DNA of 35,743 nucleotides from Prevotella sp. (GCA_022778905.1 JALFRV010000160.1:1-35743), one strand, 5' to 3'; numbered from the stretch's first letter, positions 16,157 to 25,460 are shown. Notes: generated by a model from the sequence alone, not told the origin. Numbers and translations are program-made.

Positions 16157-16164
16157 TACATTTG
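16157..16164 (+). promoter_or_regulatory. -7 promoter element of the GH115 gene
   Basis: TACATTTG matches TAnnTTTG exactly, with a TTTC 20 bases upstream (16133-16136) as an approximate -33 element. The ATG at 16195 lies 30 bases downstream. Confidence 0.65.
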
Positions 16165-16194
16165 CAGTGTATTATTCAAATCACCTTCTGATAA

Positions 16195-18693
16195 ATGAGA
16201 ACCAAACTACTTTCATTCCTGACCTTTCTCGTGGCTCTCCCGCTGACGGCCTCCGCAGGCAACGTCATATGGTACAACGGGCACGGAGCCGTCACTTACA
16301 CGACCCAAAAGAACTACGCTCCCGTGGTGGGCATTGCCCTGCAGCTTTTCGAGACCGACATGAAGGCTGTCACAGGACACAAGGCCGAGAGCCGAAGCAA
16401 CGGCCACATCGAGATTTATCAGCTTGATATGCTGGACAACAAGGAGTTCAGCCGGCTCGAGCAACATCACCTCCCGCTCAACAGCTTCATCACCAAGAAG
16501 GACGCATTCTATATCTGCACGGACAACGGAAAGATCATTGTCGCAGGCAGCAATGCACGCGGCACAGCCTATGGGATATTGGAACTCTCCCGCCTGGCGG
16601 GCGTCTCGCCCTGGATCTGGTGGGGTGACGTGAAGCCGGAGCGCAAACGCGAGCTGGCCATCGACGAGAACTTCCGGTCGCTGCAGATTCCTTCGGTCGA
16701 ATACCGGGGCATCTTCATCAACGACGAAGACTGGAGCACGCGCGTCTGGGCGCACAAGACCATGGAACCCAACCTGCCCCAAGGCACCATCGGACCACGC
16801 ACCTACGCCCAGATCTTCTCACTGCTGCTCCGCCTGAAGGCCAACACCGTCTGGCCCGCCATGCACGAAGGGACGAAGGCTTTCTTTGCCGTGAAGGGCA
16901 ATAAGGAGATCGCCGACAAGTTCGACATCTATGTCGGCACCTCCCACTGTGAGCCTCTGCTGCGCAACAATGTGGCTGAATGGGATCACAAAGTGCAGGG
17001 GGCGTACAACTATCTGACCAACCGCGAGGCCGTGGAGAACTACTGGACCGAGCGCGTCATCGAGACATCCGACATGGATGCGCTCTATACGATCGGCATG
17101 CGGGGCATCCACGACGGACCCATGGAGGGCGTCAAGACGCTCGGCGAACAGACAACGTGGCTGCAGAAGGTGATCGACAGCCAGCGGAAGATTCTCTCGA
17201 AGCACATCAACAAGGATATCCGGCAGATCCCGCAGGTATTCATTCCCTATAAGGAAGTGCTGCAGGTCTATGAGAACGGACTGCGTGTGCCCGACGATGT
17301 GATGCTCATGTGGTGCGACGACAACTATGGATACATGACGCGTCTGTCGGATGCAGAACAGCAGAAACGCAGCGGAGGAGGCGGCGTCTACTATCACCTG
17401 AGCTACTGGGGACGGCCTCACGACTATCTGTGGCTGACCACCACACAGCCCGGACTGCTCTACAACGAGATGCGGACGGCCTACGACCACAATGCACGGC
17501 GGCTCTGGATCGCCAACGTGCACGATCCGAAGGTGGCCGCCTATGATCTTTCGCTTTTCCTGGACATGGCTTGGAACATCGACTGCGTCAACGCCAGCAC
17601 CCTCCAGGATCATCTCCGAGGATGGCTGACCCAGCAGTTCGGCGAGACCGCAGGCAAGCGCCTGCTGCCGGTGATGACCCGTTTCTATCATCTGACGGGG
17701 ATCCGCAAGCCCGAATTCATGGGCTGGAGCCAGGTCGAACTGGATAAGAAGAAATACGAACGGGGGCTCTCTCCCGCCGGCGACACGGAGTTCAACCCCG
17801 ACGCCTTCGGCAATGAGCTGGAACGATATCTGAATGATTACCGTCAGTTGGGCCAGCAGGTGGAGGAGATCAGGCAGTCCGTCCGCCCCGAACTGCATGA
17901 TGCTTACTTTGCCGCCATCGAATACCCTGTGCGCGCCGCGGGCTATATGGCCACGAAACAGCTGCAGGCGCAAGAGGCCAGACACATCGCCCGACCCTCC
18001 TCATTCCATCATGACGAGGAGGCATTAGAGCCGGCCGTGAAGAGCCTGAAGGCCTACCGGGCGCTCAAGACGCTCACTGAGCAATACAACGAGATGGCAA
18101 ATGGGAAGTGGAAAGGCCTCATGGACTATCAGCCGCGCGGACTTCCCGTCTTCGCAGTTCCCAATCTCCCGGGCGTGCTGAGCGATGAAGAGATCCGCAA
18201 ATACGGCAATGAGCAGCCGGTGCAGGCACCGCTCAACACGAAGGGCGTCATCGTGCGCAATGCCTGCGACTACACGTTCGCATCGCGGGGAGCCACACCA
18301 GTGGAGATGTTAGGCCACAGCATGAAAGCCGTTGCGCTGCCGAAAGGCGGTTCGCTGACCTACTCCTTCCGCTCCACACAGGACGGACAGGCGATGCTCA
18401 ACGTAGCCGTGATCCCGACGCAGGCCAACGACAAGGGCGACATACGATTTTCCGTGAGCATTGACGGGGCCGAACCGACGGTCTATACGATCAAGGAGCC
18501 GTTCCGATCCGAGCAATGGAAGCGCAACGTACTGCGCGGGCAGGCTGTACGCCAGTTGCCCGTACGCATGACGAGCGGCAGTCATAAGCTCGTGATCCAA
18601 GCCTTGGACGACCACATCATCGTCGATCAATGGATGATTGATTTCGCACCCGACCGGCCTTTCTACGTCTTTCCCGTGAAGCCGGCGCTCTGA
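16195..18693 (+). CDS. GH115 alpha-(4-O-methyl)-glucuronidase
   Basis: This 832-residue secreted enzyme belongs to GH115, which removes (4-O-methyl)-glucuronic acid from internal or terminal xylose units of glucuronoxylan. The signal peptide ends near residue 21 (TASA before GN). Family features appear in order: a small N-terminal alpha/beta domain (about 22-170, with AGSNARGTAYGILELSR), the catalytic barrel starting at VEYRGIFINDEDW, then LKANTVWPAMHEG, a TIGMRGIHDGPM block, MLMWCDDNYGYM, and YYHLSYWGRPHDYLWL. An alpha-helical domain and a C-terminal beta-sandwich (about 680-832) follow. It has its own promoter and is separated from the CE15 and GH79/GH29 genes by mrp, but the shared theme is glucuronate-decorated hemicellulose. 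Confidence 0.93.
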   Translation: MRTKLLSFLTFLVALPLTASAGNVIWYNGHGAVTYTTQKNYAPVVGIALQLFETDMKAVTGHKAESRSNGHIEIYQLDMLDNKEFSRLEQHHLPLNSFITKKDAFYICTDNGKIIVAGSNARGTAYGILELSRLAGVSPWIWWGDVKPERKRELAIDENFRSLQIPSVEYRGIFINDEDWSTRVWAHKTMEPNLPQGTIGPRTYAQIFSLLLRLKANTVWPAMHEGTKAFFAVKGNKEIADKFDIYVGTSHCEPLLRNNVAEWDHKVQGAYNYLTNREAVENYWTERVIETSDMDALYTIGMRGIHDGPMEGVKTLGEQTTWLQKVIDSQRKILSKHINKDIRQIPQVFIPYKEVLQVYENGLRVPDDVMLMWCDDNYGYMTRLSDAEQQKRSGGGGVYYHLSYWGRPHDYLWLTTTQPGLLYNEMRTAYDHNARRLWIANVHDPKVAAYDLSLFLDMAWNIDCVNASTLQDHLRGWLTQQFGETAGKRLLPVMTRFYHLTGIRKPEFMGWSQVELDKKKYERGLSPAGDTEFNPDAFGNELERYLNDYRQLGQQVEEIRQSVRPELHDAYFAAIEYPVRAAGYMATKQLQAQEARHIARPSSFHHDEEALEPAVKSLKAYRALKTLTEQYNEMANGKWKGLMDYQPRGLPVFAVPNLPGVLSDEEIRKYGNEQPVQAPLNTKGVIVRNACDYTFASRGATPVEMLGHSMKAVALPKGGSLTYSFRSTQDGQAMLNVAVIPTQANDKGDIRFSVSIDGAEPTVYTIKEPFRSEQWKRNVLRGQAVRQLPVRMTSGSHKLVIQALDDHIIVDQWMIDFAPDRPFYVFPVKPAL

Positions 18694-18707
18694 GTGGCGG
18701 CGGCATC

Positions 18708-19478
18708 CTATCGCGCCGTCGTCTTCCCACTGCGCTTCGGGCGGTGGTAGCTGCGGTATTCGTCCAACGGAATATCCACTTCCGGCTCCTGCAGATCACC
18801 GGTCTGCGGAAGCCGGAATTTCATATACCGGATGTTGAACCCGCGCTCCATCCACATCGCTTCGTAATAGGTCTGGATAGAGAGAATGGTGCGCGTCGCC
18901 TCGTCGATGCCTTCCGCATGATAAAGGTCTTCGGTGCGGAAGATCAAGGGCAGGCTGTTGCGCTCCACCATGCACGTGGTATAGGTGAAAAGAAAATTGG
19001 AATCGGTCTTGAGATGGATCAGTCCGCCATCGACTAAGAAATGGCGGTAGCGCTCCATGAAATAAGTGCTCGTGAGCCGTTTGTGGGCATTCTTCATCCG
19101 TGGGTCTGAAAACGTGAGCCAGATCTGGTCCACCTCGCCCGCCACGAAAAACCGGTCGATGATCTCGATGTTGGTCCGCAGGAAGGCCACATTCGTCAAC
19201 CCCTCCTCCAAGGCCTGCTTGGCGCCGGTCCACATGCGCGCTCCCTTGATGTCCACCCCGATGAAGTTCATCTCCGGAAACAGCCTTGCCAGCCCGACGG
19301 TGTATTCACCTTTGCCGCATCCAAGTTCAAGGACAATCGGATTCCGGTTGCCGAAATAGTGCTCACACCAGTGCCCTTTCATCTCGAAAGGCACCTGCTC
19401 CAACACGGAGAACGGATACTGGAAGACGTTGCGGAAGGTCTCCATCTCTGCAAACTTAGCTAATTTCCCTTTGCCCAT
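18708..19478 (-). CDS. trmB: tRNA (guanine-N7)-methyltransferase
   Basis: This 256-residue SAM-dependent enzyme methylates G46 in tRNA variable loops. The SAM-binding motif ELGCGKGEY is at 51-59, followed by the family blocks [38 protein letters not shown] (the usual PDPWPK-type motif in its Bacteroidota form) and [13 protein letters not shown]. The start at 19478 (MGKGKLAKF) is preferred over the upstream in-frame ATG at 19526, because the promoter element TACCTTTG (19496-19503) lies inside that extension. Its stop is 15 bases from the convergent GH115 stop. Confidence 0.93.
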   Translation of the reverse strand: MGKGKLAKFAEMETFRNVFQYPFSVLEQVPFEMKGHWCEHYFGNRNPIVLELGCGKGEYTVGLARLFPEMNFIGVDIKGARMWTGAKQALEEGLTNVAFLRTNIEIIDRFFVAGEVDQIWLTFSDPRMKNAHKRLTSTYFMERYRHFLVDGGLIHLKTDSNFLFTYTTCMVERNSLPLIFRTEDLYHAEGIDEATRTILSIQTYYEAMWMERGFNIRYMKFRLPQTGDLQEPEVDIPLDEYRSYHRPKRSGKTTAR

Positions 19479-19495
19479 ATCATTGCTTTTGCCTG

Positions 19496-19503
19496 CAAAG
19501 GTA
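19496..19503 (-). promoter_or_regulatory. -7 promoter element of trmB
   Basis: Reads TACCTTTG on the minus strand, 17 bases upstream of the start at 19478. It decides the trmB start. Confidence 0.65.
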
Positions 19504-19710
19504 ACGGAAAAAACAGAGATATGCAAGTCCCCGACCGCTTTTTAGCCACCGATGCCGATACCTGACCCTGCCACCGGTGCATCCGCCTCTTCCGTCCCCC
19601 ACCTCGTCACCCGTCAGATCCGACCAATTTTAGACATCTCACACAACTTCCTATGTACCAACACGATACACGACTTTCGGCATCCGGTTTTCCGATCTCA
19701 ATCTGATGCC

Positions 19711-19815
19711 TCGCCCAGAGCATAGCTTTCGGCCGTCGAAAGCTATGCTTTGGGCGGCCAAGAGCTATCATATGGAGGCCCGAAAGCATAGCTCTGCGCG
19801 GGCCGCATGTATCAC
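19711..19815. repeat. Interspersed palindromic repeat, copy R2
   Basis: The left half is a near-perfect hairpin: AGCATAGCTTTCG (19719-19731) pairs exactly with 19737-19749 around GCCGT, and the stem extends to about 19 bp with one mismatch (19713-19755). The right half carries AGCTATCATATGGAGGC (19763-19779), identical in reverse complement to R3 (26119-26135), and AAAGCATAGCT at 19783-19793. R2 and R3 are oppositely oriented. It lies downstream of the ilvE terminator and upstream of the trmB promoter. No open reading frame in it looks real. Confidence 0.75.
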
Positions 19816-19868
19816 ATGCTTTTTTCGCACGTTTCTCGCGTTCGAAACGGAGCATCCGAATACGCAGA

Positions 19869-19898
19869 CAGCCTGAATCCTTCGTCGGATTCAGGCTG
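19869..19898 (-). terminator. Terminator of ilvE
   Basis: Perfect 12-bp arms, CAGCCTGAATCC (19869-19880) and GGATTCAGGCTG (19887-19898), enclose a 6-base loop. It starts 29 bases past the ilvE stop. No T-run follows, as with most hairpins in this window. Confidence 0.65.
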
Positions 19899-19926
19899 CC
19901 GTTCTGATGGTTGCATCGGGATGGGA

Positions 19927-20943
19927 TCAGTCGATGACGACGGTGGTCCAGCCGTGCTTGTCTTCCACTGTGCCATACTGAATGCCGCGCAGTGTGTTGT
20001 ATAGTTTTGTCGACCAGGGGCCCGGCTTGTCACCGAAGTCGTACACTTTCCCCGTATCCAAGTCATCGAGATGAGAGATCGGCGAGATCACCGCAGCTGT
20101 TCCGCAGGCACCGGCTTCCTCGAATGTCTCGAGCTCCTCTTCCGGTATCGGGCGGCGTTCGACCTTCATGCCGAGGTCTTCAGCGATCTGCATGAGGCTC
20201 TTGTTGGTGATCGAGGGCAGGATCGACGTTGATTTCGGGGTGACATAGGTATTGTTTTTGATGCCGAAGAAATTAGCTGCGCCGCACTCGTCGACATACT
20301 TCTTCTCCTTCGAATCCAAATAGAACTCGCTCGCATAGCCCTTTTCGTGGGCGAGGGCATTAGCCTTCAGCGAAGCGGCATAGTTGCCGCCCACCTTATA
20401 GATGCCCGTTCCCAATGGAGCGGCGCGGTCATAATCGCGGATGATGACATACGGATTGCTGGAGAATCCGCCCTTGAAATAAGGACCCACAGGGGTCACG
20501 AAGATGAGGAACATATAGTCTTTGGCAGGATGAACGCCTACCTGCGCGCTCATCCCGAGCAGCAAGGGGCGGATGTAGAGTGTTGCTCCACTCTCGTAAG
20601 TCGGGATGTATTCCTGGTTCAGACGCACCACTTTCCTGACCATTTCCGTAAACAGTTCGGTCGGCACTTCAGGCATCATGATACCCCGGCAGGTGCTTTG
20701 CAGACGGGCGGCATTCTCTTCCATGCGAAACACTCTCACCTTGCCGTCCGGACAGCGATAGGCTTTCAGCCCCTCAAACGCTTCCTGACCATAGTGCAAA
20801 CAGGTAGCTGCCATGTGCATGTTCAGATACTCATCCGAACTCACTTCAATCTCTCCCCACTTACCTTCACGATAATAACAACGAACATTGTAATCTGTCG
20901 GCATATATCCAAACGACAGATTGGACCAATCTATATCCTTCAT
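19927..20943 (-). CDS. ilvE: Branched-chain amino acid aminotransferase (class IV, group II)
   Basis: This 338-residue PLP enzyme interconverts leucine, isoleucine and valine with their 2-oxo acids, using glutamate/2-oxoglutarate in the cytosol. The PLP lysine is K183 in GTGIYKVGGNYA. Other BCAT blocks are HYGQEAFEGLKAYR (50-63), YIRPLLLG (123-130), FVTPVGPYFKGGF and the C-terminal GACGTAAVISPI with G-TAA phosphate contacts. Length fits the group II (long) BCATs. The start at 20943 (MKDIDWSNLSFGYM) matches the usual family start; an ATG two codons earlier is also possible. It has its own promoter and terminator. Confidence 0.94.
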   Translation of the reverse strand: MKDIDWSNLSFGYMPTDYNVRCYYREGKWGEIEVSSDEYLNMHMAATCLHYGQEAFEGLKAYRCPDGKVRVFRMEENAARLQSTCRGIMMPEVPTELFTEMVRKVVRLNQEYIPTYESGATLYIRPLLLGMSAQVGVHPAKDYMFLIFVTPVGPYFKGGFSSNPYVIIRDYDRAAPLGTGIYKVGGNYAASLKANALAHEKGYASEFYLDSKEKKYVDECGAANFFGIKNNTYVTPKSTSILPSITNKSLMQIAEDLGMKVERRPIPEEELETFEEAGACGTAAVISPISHLDDLDTGKVYDFGDKPGPWSTKLYNTLRGIQYGTVEDKHGWTTVVID

Positions 20944-20979
20944 AAGCATCTAATTTGTGGATTAAATTATCATCACAGG

Positions 20980-20987
20980 CAAAAGTA
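20980..20987 (-). promoter_or_regulatory. -7 promoter element of ilvE
   Basis: Reads TACTTTTG on the minus strand, an exact TAnnTTTG match, 36 bases before the start codon at 20943. Confidence 0.65.
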
Positions 20988-21036
20988 CGAATATTTATCG
21001 TTATCTCCAACTATTCCCGGATGAATTTGCTGAAAA

Positions 21037-21222
21037 TCACTGATCGGCCAGTATGCGCCTGATCTCCTCGTCCGTCTTGGTCAGACGGTCCTTGCATTGC
21101 TTGATCAGTTGCTTCGCCTTCTTGAGCTTCGCGCTCATCTGGTCGATGTCGAGTTCATCGTTTTCCATCTGCCGGACAATCTCTTCCAACTGTCTGACGG
21201 CTTCTTCGTATTTCACTTCCAT
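21037..21222 (-). CDS. xseB: Exodeoxyribonuclease VII small subunit
   Basis: This 61-residue protein forms a helical hairpin like other XseB subunits: a first helix (KYEEAVRQLEEIVRQMENDEL) and a second helix with the family pattern ID-MSAKLKKAKQLIKQC and LTKTDEEI. It binds XseA in the ExoVII complex, which degrades single-stranded DNA. The ATG at 21222 (MEVKYEE) is preferred to a GTG two codons upstream. It follows xseA by 21 bases as the last gene of the operon. Confidence 0.9.
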   Translation of the reverse strand: MEVKYEEAVRQLEEIVRQMENDELDIDQMSAKLKKAKQLIKQCKDRLTKTDEEIRRILADQ

Positions 21223-21243
21223 GATCACTGGCTGCTTTGTTGA

Positions 21244-22548
21244 TTATTTCACCTCTTTTATAATAGACAGGGTCGAACCCCGTTCATACCTTGTTTCGAT
21301 CTCGTCGCCGGGTTTGAGTGCCTTCGGGTCATGCACGGCGTGGCCGTCTTTAAGCGTGATCGAATAGCCCCGACACAGCAGGAGCGACGGATCAAGGGCA
21401 CGTGCGCGCTGTTCCAACAGTTCGATCCGGTGACGCTCATTCACGATCCGTCGGCCGGACAGCTGACGGAAATCGCTCCCGAACGTCGCCAATCGCCCGC
21501 CCGCATCATGCAGCCGCTGCCGCATCCGCAGGCATAAATCACTGAAAAGATGGTCCAACCGGCTTCCCTGCCTGACCCTGTGCAAAGAAAAAAGCCTTGG
21601 TATGTCCGCGCTGAGATGGCCGAGTCGCAGCTTCTCAAGATCCATCCGGTGGCTCACGTAGCCCACAATCTCGTCCTGGGCATCCTGTATCCGCTGATGG
21701 ACAAGTGACAGATGGTCGATCAGGAAACCTGCTGCGGCCGTCGGCGTCTTTACCCTTGTGTGCGCCACAAGGTCGAGCACGCTCTCGTCCCGGTCGTGTC
21801 CGATGCCCGTAATGATCGGTATCGGGAAGTTGGCAACGTTCTCCGCCAGCTCCAACGTGTCAAAACCGCTCAGGTCGCTCGTGGCTCCGCCGCCGCGGAT
21901 GATGACCACCGCATCAAAGTCATCTGCGTTCCGGTTGATCCGGTCCAATGCTGCGATCACACTGTCACTAACCGCTTCGCCCTGCATGACAGCCGGGAAG
22001 AGCTTCGGATAGAACACGAAGCCGGCGCCGTTGTTGGCCAATTGGTTACAGAAATCGCCGTAACCGGCTGCCTGCTCGCTTGAAATGACGGCGATGCGCT
22101 GGGCAAACAGCGGAAGTTCCAGCTCATGCTGGAGATCGAAGACCCCTTCTTCCTTCAGCTGGCGGATGATCTCCATGCGCTTCCGGGCCATGTCGCCCAT
22201 GGTGAAAGTGGGATCGATGTCGGTCACGATCCATGAGAATCCGTAGGCCTCATGAAAGTCGGCATAGACCCGGAGCATCACTTTCAGCCCCGGCCGGAAC
22301 GTCTGTCCCGTGACCGTCTCAAAGTGACGGCGGATCAAGAGCCATTTGTTCTTCCAGCATTTTGCCGATGCTTTCGCGACCAGAACATTGCTCCGCCCGT
22401 CTTTCTGCACCAATTCCATATAGCAGTGACCACGCACTTCGCGAGCCTCCGACAGCTCTGCCTCGACCCAATATTCATCGGGCAGATCGGCCTCAAGGGT
22501 CATCCGCACCATCGAATTGAGTTCGTACAGCGTCAGTGCATGTTCCAT
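21244..22548 (-). CDS. xseA: Exodeoxyribonuclease VII large subunit
   Basis: This 434-residue protein is the catalytic subunit of ExoVII, which cuts single-stranded DNA from both ends in the cytosol. The N-terminal OB-fold domain covers about 1-105 (LTLYELNSMVRMTLE ... YWVEAELSEAREVRGHCYMEL, split here). The nuclease domain has AVISSEQAAGYGDF, VVIIRGGGATSDLSGFD and PIITGIGHDRDESVLDLVAHTRVKTPTAAA as separate blocks, with the conserved GxGHE-like GIGHDRD. A coiled-coil region and a C-terminal segment (RGYSITLKDG) follow. The start at 22548 begins one base after the stop codon of the S8 peptidase gene (TGA-G-ATG), so translation is probably coupled. Confidence 0.94.
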   Translation of the reverse strand: MEHALTLYELNSMVRMTLEADLPDEYWVEAELSEAREVRGHCYMELVQKDGRSNVLVAKASAKCWKNKWLLIRRHFETVTGQTFRPGLKVMLRVYADFHEAYGFSWIVTDIDPTFTMGDMARKRMEIIRQLKEEGVFDLQHELELPLFAQRIAVISSEQAAGYGDFCNQLANNGAGFVFYPKLFPAVMQGEAVSDSVIAALDRINRNADDFDAVVIIRGGGATSDLSGFDTLELAENVANFPIPIITGIGHDRDESVLDLVAHTRVKTPTAAAGFLIDHLSLVHQRIQDAQDEIVGYVSHRMDLEKLRLGHLSADIPRLFSLHRVRQGSRLDHLFSDLCLRMRQRLHDAGGRLATFGSDFRQLSGRRIVNERHRIELLEQRARALDPSLLLCRGYSITLKDGHAVHDPKALKPGDEIETRYERGSTLSIIKEVK

Positions 22549-22549
22549 C

Positions 22550-23959
22550 TCATCGCTCCTTTTTACCCATCTGGTAGGCCTTCCAGAAATCTGGAACACC
22601 GTAACCCATGATGTTATCGGGGTATTCATACTGGCTTGAGGAACGCTTGATCACATCGATCAGCTCCCGGACAGTCATCTCGGGAAGCGCCTGCCAGAGA
22701 CATGCGGCCAATCCGGAGATCAGCGGCGCTGAGAACGAAGTGCCCATATCGTTGATGACCGAGCCTCTGCCTGACAGCACCGCAACAGGGTTTCCGGGGG
22801 CCATGACGTCAGGTTTGACCCGCCCGTCTGCCGTCGGTCCGACCGAGCTGAACGCCATATTGAGGCCGTTGCTGCCTATGGAGCCGACGGCAATGATGTC
22901 TTTCGCGTCGGCTGGGAAATTGATCTTCTTCCAAGTCCCCATGCCTTCGTTGCCGGCACTGCATACCAGCAGGATGCCCTTATCGGCCAGCATGGATGCC
23001 GTGCGGGAGATCAAGGCGTGGCGGCCGTCGAGGTATCGGTAGGCGTAATTGGTCTTCTTGTCGTCATAGTCGTGATAACCGAGGGAGGAATTGATGATGT
23101 CCACACCGGCCGAATCCGCATACTCGGCGGCCGAAGCCCAGTAATCCTCCTCCGCGGAGCTCTCTGACTGGTAGTCCTCAGAGCGCAGGAGGAGATAGGA
23201 AGCCTTTGATGCGGTACCGACATAGACATTCGGTATCTCGACGGCCATCGTCGAGAGGACCATCGTGCCATGGTCTATCTCCTGGAAAATGCTGGCTGAC
23301 GGAGGGTACACAAAATTGCGGAAGCCGGCATAACTGACGGATCCCAAGGCCGGAATCTTATCAACATTCATGAAGCCGCCATCCAAGACGGCGATCAGCA
23401 TGCCGTTTCCCCGGAAACCGGAGTCGTGAAGTCGGATGCCGTTGAGGCGCTCGATCTGCTTCTTGGTGATGCCGTAAGGATCGGAAGGGATCGTGTCCCA
23501 ATGATTGAAAGCTTCGCGGAACTTGGACCGGCGCGGAGCTTCGATTGAGTCGGGGGAGGTGAACACGAGGGTCACCTTGCCCACGAAGGGCAACTGCTGC
23601 AACCCGACGGCCCTTTCGGAGGATGTGCTTCGGACGAGCACCGTATTGTTCCACTTGCTCCGGGCGACAATTTCCACATGCCTGTCAGCGATCTGTCGCA
23701 GATACGAAGGAGACAAAGGCAGGTCGGTGGAGTCGACGGCGAGATGCTGACGGCGACGCCTTTCGATCGCCCGGGACGACAGGAACAGCTCGGGATGGTC
23801 AAGGGTGTAGGGGGTGCCCGACTTGTCTTTCAGTTCGAGACGGAAGAAATAAGACTTCCCCCCGGGATAGGAGACTTTCACTGGTCTGTCCATCCGCGCT
23901 CCCGCATGCGCCGTCTGCGCGAAGAGCAGGAACCATCCCAAAAGTAAATACAGATGCAT
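22550..23959 (-). CDS. Secreted subtilisin-like serine peptidase (S8 family)
   Basis: This 469-residue exported protease has a signal peptide (1-19, AHA before GA), an N-terminal prodomain-like region (about 25-160), and a subtilase domain with the complete catalytic set. Asp193 is in AVLDGGF, His230 in IDHGTMV, Asn337 in SAGNEG as oxyanion partner, and Ser408 in GTSFSAP. It should act in the periplasm or outside the cell; substrate is unknown. There is no visible C-terminal sorting domain. The ATG at 23959 is chosen because a promoter (TAATTTTG, 23983-23990) lies within the longer open frame. It is first in the operon with xseA and xseB, an odd pairing of a secreted protease with a DNA nuclease. 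Confidence 0.9.
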   Translation of the reverse strand: MHLYLLLGWFLLFAQTAHAGARMDRPVKVSYPGGKSYFFRLELKDKSGTPYTLDHPELFLSSRAIERRRRQHLAVDSTDLPLSPSYLRQIADRHVEIVARSKWNNTVLVRSTSSERAVGLQQLPFVGKVTLVFTSPDSIEAPRRSKFREAFNHWDTIPSDPYGITKKQIERLNGIRLHDSGFRGNGMLIAVLDGGFMNVDKIPALGSVSYAGFRNFVYPPSASIFQEIDHGTMVLSTMAVEIPNVYVGTASKASYLLLRSEDYQSESSAEEDYWASAAEYADSAGVDIINSSLGYHDYDDKKTNYAYRYLDGRHALISRTASMLADKGILLVCSAGNEGMGTWKKINFPADAKDIIAVGSIGSNGLNMAFSSVGPTADGRVKPDVMAPGNPVAVLSGRGSVINDMGTSFSAPLISGLAACLWQALPEMTVRELIDVIKRSSSQYEYPDNIMGYGVPDFWKAYQMGKKER

Positions 23960-23982
23960 CGGGCTATCTAAATTAAAGCATA

Positions 23983-23990
23983 CAAAATTA
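23983..23990 (-). promoter_or_regulatory. -7 promoter element of the S8 peptidase-xseA-xseB operon
   Basis: Reads TAATTTTG on the minus strand, 23 bases upstream of the start at 23959. It diverges from the MATE promoter at 24065. Confidence 0.65.
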
Positions 23991-24064
23991 CAGCTTATTC
24001 CTCTAAAAACCAAATTCTCTCCATATTTTTTGCCCGTCCGCCGACTGAAGTCAAATTATTTTCG

Positions 24065-24072
24065 TACTTTTG
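24065..24072 (+). promoter_or_regulatory. -7 promoter element of the MATE/amino-sugar gene run
   Basis: TACTTTTG matches TAnnTTTG exactly and lies 20 bases upstream of the ATG at 24093. It is the only consensus promoter seen before the same-strand run that ends at 30712. Confidence 0.65.
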
Positions 24073-24092
24073 CATGGATAAATTATTGATGA

Positions 24093-25460
24093 ATGGATAA
24101 TAAACAAGCGACGCTTGAGTTGGGCACCCTCCCTGTGGGAAAACTGCTCTGGCGGTATGCACTGCCTGCAATCATCGCCATGTCGGCGGCCTCCTTATAC
24201 AACATCATCGACCGGGTATTCATCGGACAGGTCGTAGGACCGTTGGCCATATCCGGATTGGCCATTACGTTCCCGTTCATGAATCTCTCCGGGGCTTTCG
24301 GAGCTGCCGTGGGCATCGGCGCCTCAACCGCCATCTCGGTCCGACTGGGCCAGCGCGACTACGACGGAGCGGAGCGGATCCTCGGCAACACAATCACGCT
24401 GAACCTCATTATCGGCTTCTGCTTCGCAGCCATCTGCCTCACCTTCCTCGACCCCATCCTCCGTTTCTTTGGCGCAAGTGACGCCACCATCCCCTACGCA
24501 CGTGACTTCATGCAGGTGATCCTGCTCGGCAACATGGTCACGCACATGTACTTCGGCATGAACGCAGTGCTGCGCGCCGCCTCCAAGCCCAAGCAAGCGA
24601 TGATCGCAACCGTATTCACCGTGGTGATGAACATATTGCTCGACGTGGTCTTCATATGGTGGTGGCATTGGGGAATACGCGGCGCAGCGTTCGCCACAGT
24701 GCTCTCCCAGATCCTCGCCCTCATCTATCAGATGCACCTGTTCAGCAACAAGGACGAGCTGCTTCACCTCAAGCGCGGCATCTACAGGCTGCACGCCGAC
24801 CTCGTGAAGAATATCATCGGCATCGGCATCAGCCCCTTCCTGATGAACGTCTGTGCCTGTATCATCGTCATCTTCATGAACAATCAGTTCGTCAGATATG
24901 GCGGCGACCTGAGCGTGGGATCATATGGCATCGCCAATGGTATAGCAACCGTGTTTGTCATGTTCGTGATGGGCATCAACCAGGGCATGCAGCCGATTGC
25001 CGGATACAACTACGGCAGCCAGCAGACGGACCGCGTCCTGCGGGTCATGAAGCTGTCCGTCCTCGCCGCGACGGCCATCATGACGACCGGCTGGGCCATC
25101 GGCATGTTCCTCCCCTACTATTGTGCGCGCCTCTTTACCACCGACGCCACGCTCATCGAACTGTCCATCAAGGCCATCCGCATCAACATGCTGCTCTTCC
25201 CGATCATAGGCTATCAGATGGTCGTCACCAATTTCTTCCAGTGCATCGGCAAAGTAAAGATAAGCATATTCCTGTCACTCTCGCGACAGCTACTGTTCCT
25301 CTTGCCGCTCCTCGCCGTGCTTCCGTCCTTCTTCGGGGTTGACGGCGTGTGGTATGCACTGCCCGTTTCCGACCTCACGGCAGCCATCGTGGCCGCCTGG
25401 GTGATGATGGTCTATATGCGAAAGTTCAACTATCAAACCAACATACAGCCCCATGAATGA
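24093..25460 (+). CDS. MATE family efflux transporter
   Basis: This 455-residue inner-membrane protein has about 12 hydrophobic helices and the MATE pattern: GTLPVGKLLWRYALPAI at 11-27, SLYNIIDRVFIGQ at 34-46, and a second-half repeat opening with GIGISPFLMN near 245. NYGSQQTDRV near 308-317 is typical of the MepA-like branch, which exports cationic drugs or metabolites. The substrate is not predictable. The last 8 bases overlap the start of the cytidylate-kinase-like gene, so the two are translationally coupled. Confidence 0.93.
   Translation: MDNKQATLELGTLPVGKLLWRYALPAIIAMSAASLYNIIDRVFIGQVVGPLAISGLAITFPFMNLSGAFGAAVGIGASTAISVRLGQRDYDGAERILGNTITLNLIIGFCFAAICLTFLDPILRFFGASDATIPYARDFMQVILLGNMVTHMYFGMNAVLRAASKPKQAMIATVFTVVMNILLDVVFIWWWHWGIRGAAFATVLSQILALIYQMHLFSNKDELLHLKRGIYRLHADLVKNIIGIGISPFLMNVCACIIVIFMNNQFVRYGGDLSVGSYGIANGIATVFVMFVMGINQGMQPIAGYNYGSQQTDRVLRVMKLSVLAATAIMTTGWAIGMFLPYYCARLFTTDATLIELSIKAIRINMLLFPIIGYQMVVTNFFQCIGKVKISIFLSLSRQLLFLLPLLAVLPSFFGVDGVWYALPVSDLTAAIVAAWVMMVYMRKFNYQTNIQPHE

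Noticed and set aside
19607..20066. Open frames through repeat R2
   Set aside because: They exist on both strands because of the palindromic repeat, lack recognisable domains, and differ from neighbouring codon use.
24074..24100. Eight-codon ORF (MDKLLMNG) overlapping the MATE start
   Set aside because: Its ATG lies one base past the TAnnTTTG element, so transcription should begin after or within it; it is unlikely to be translated.
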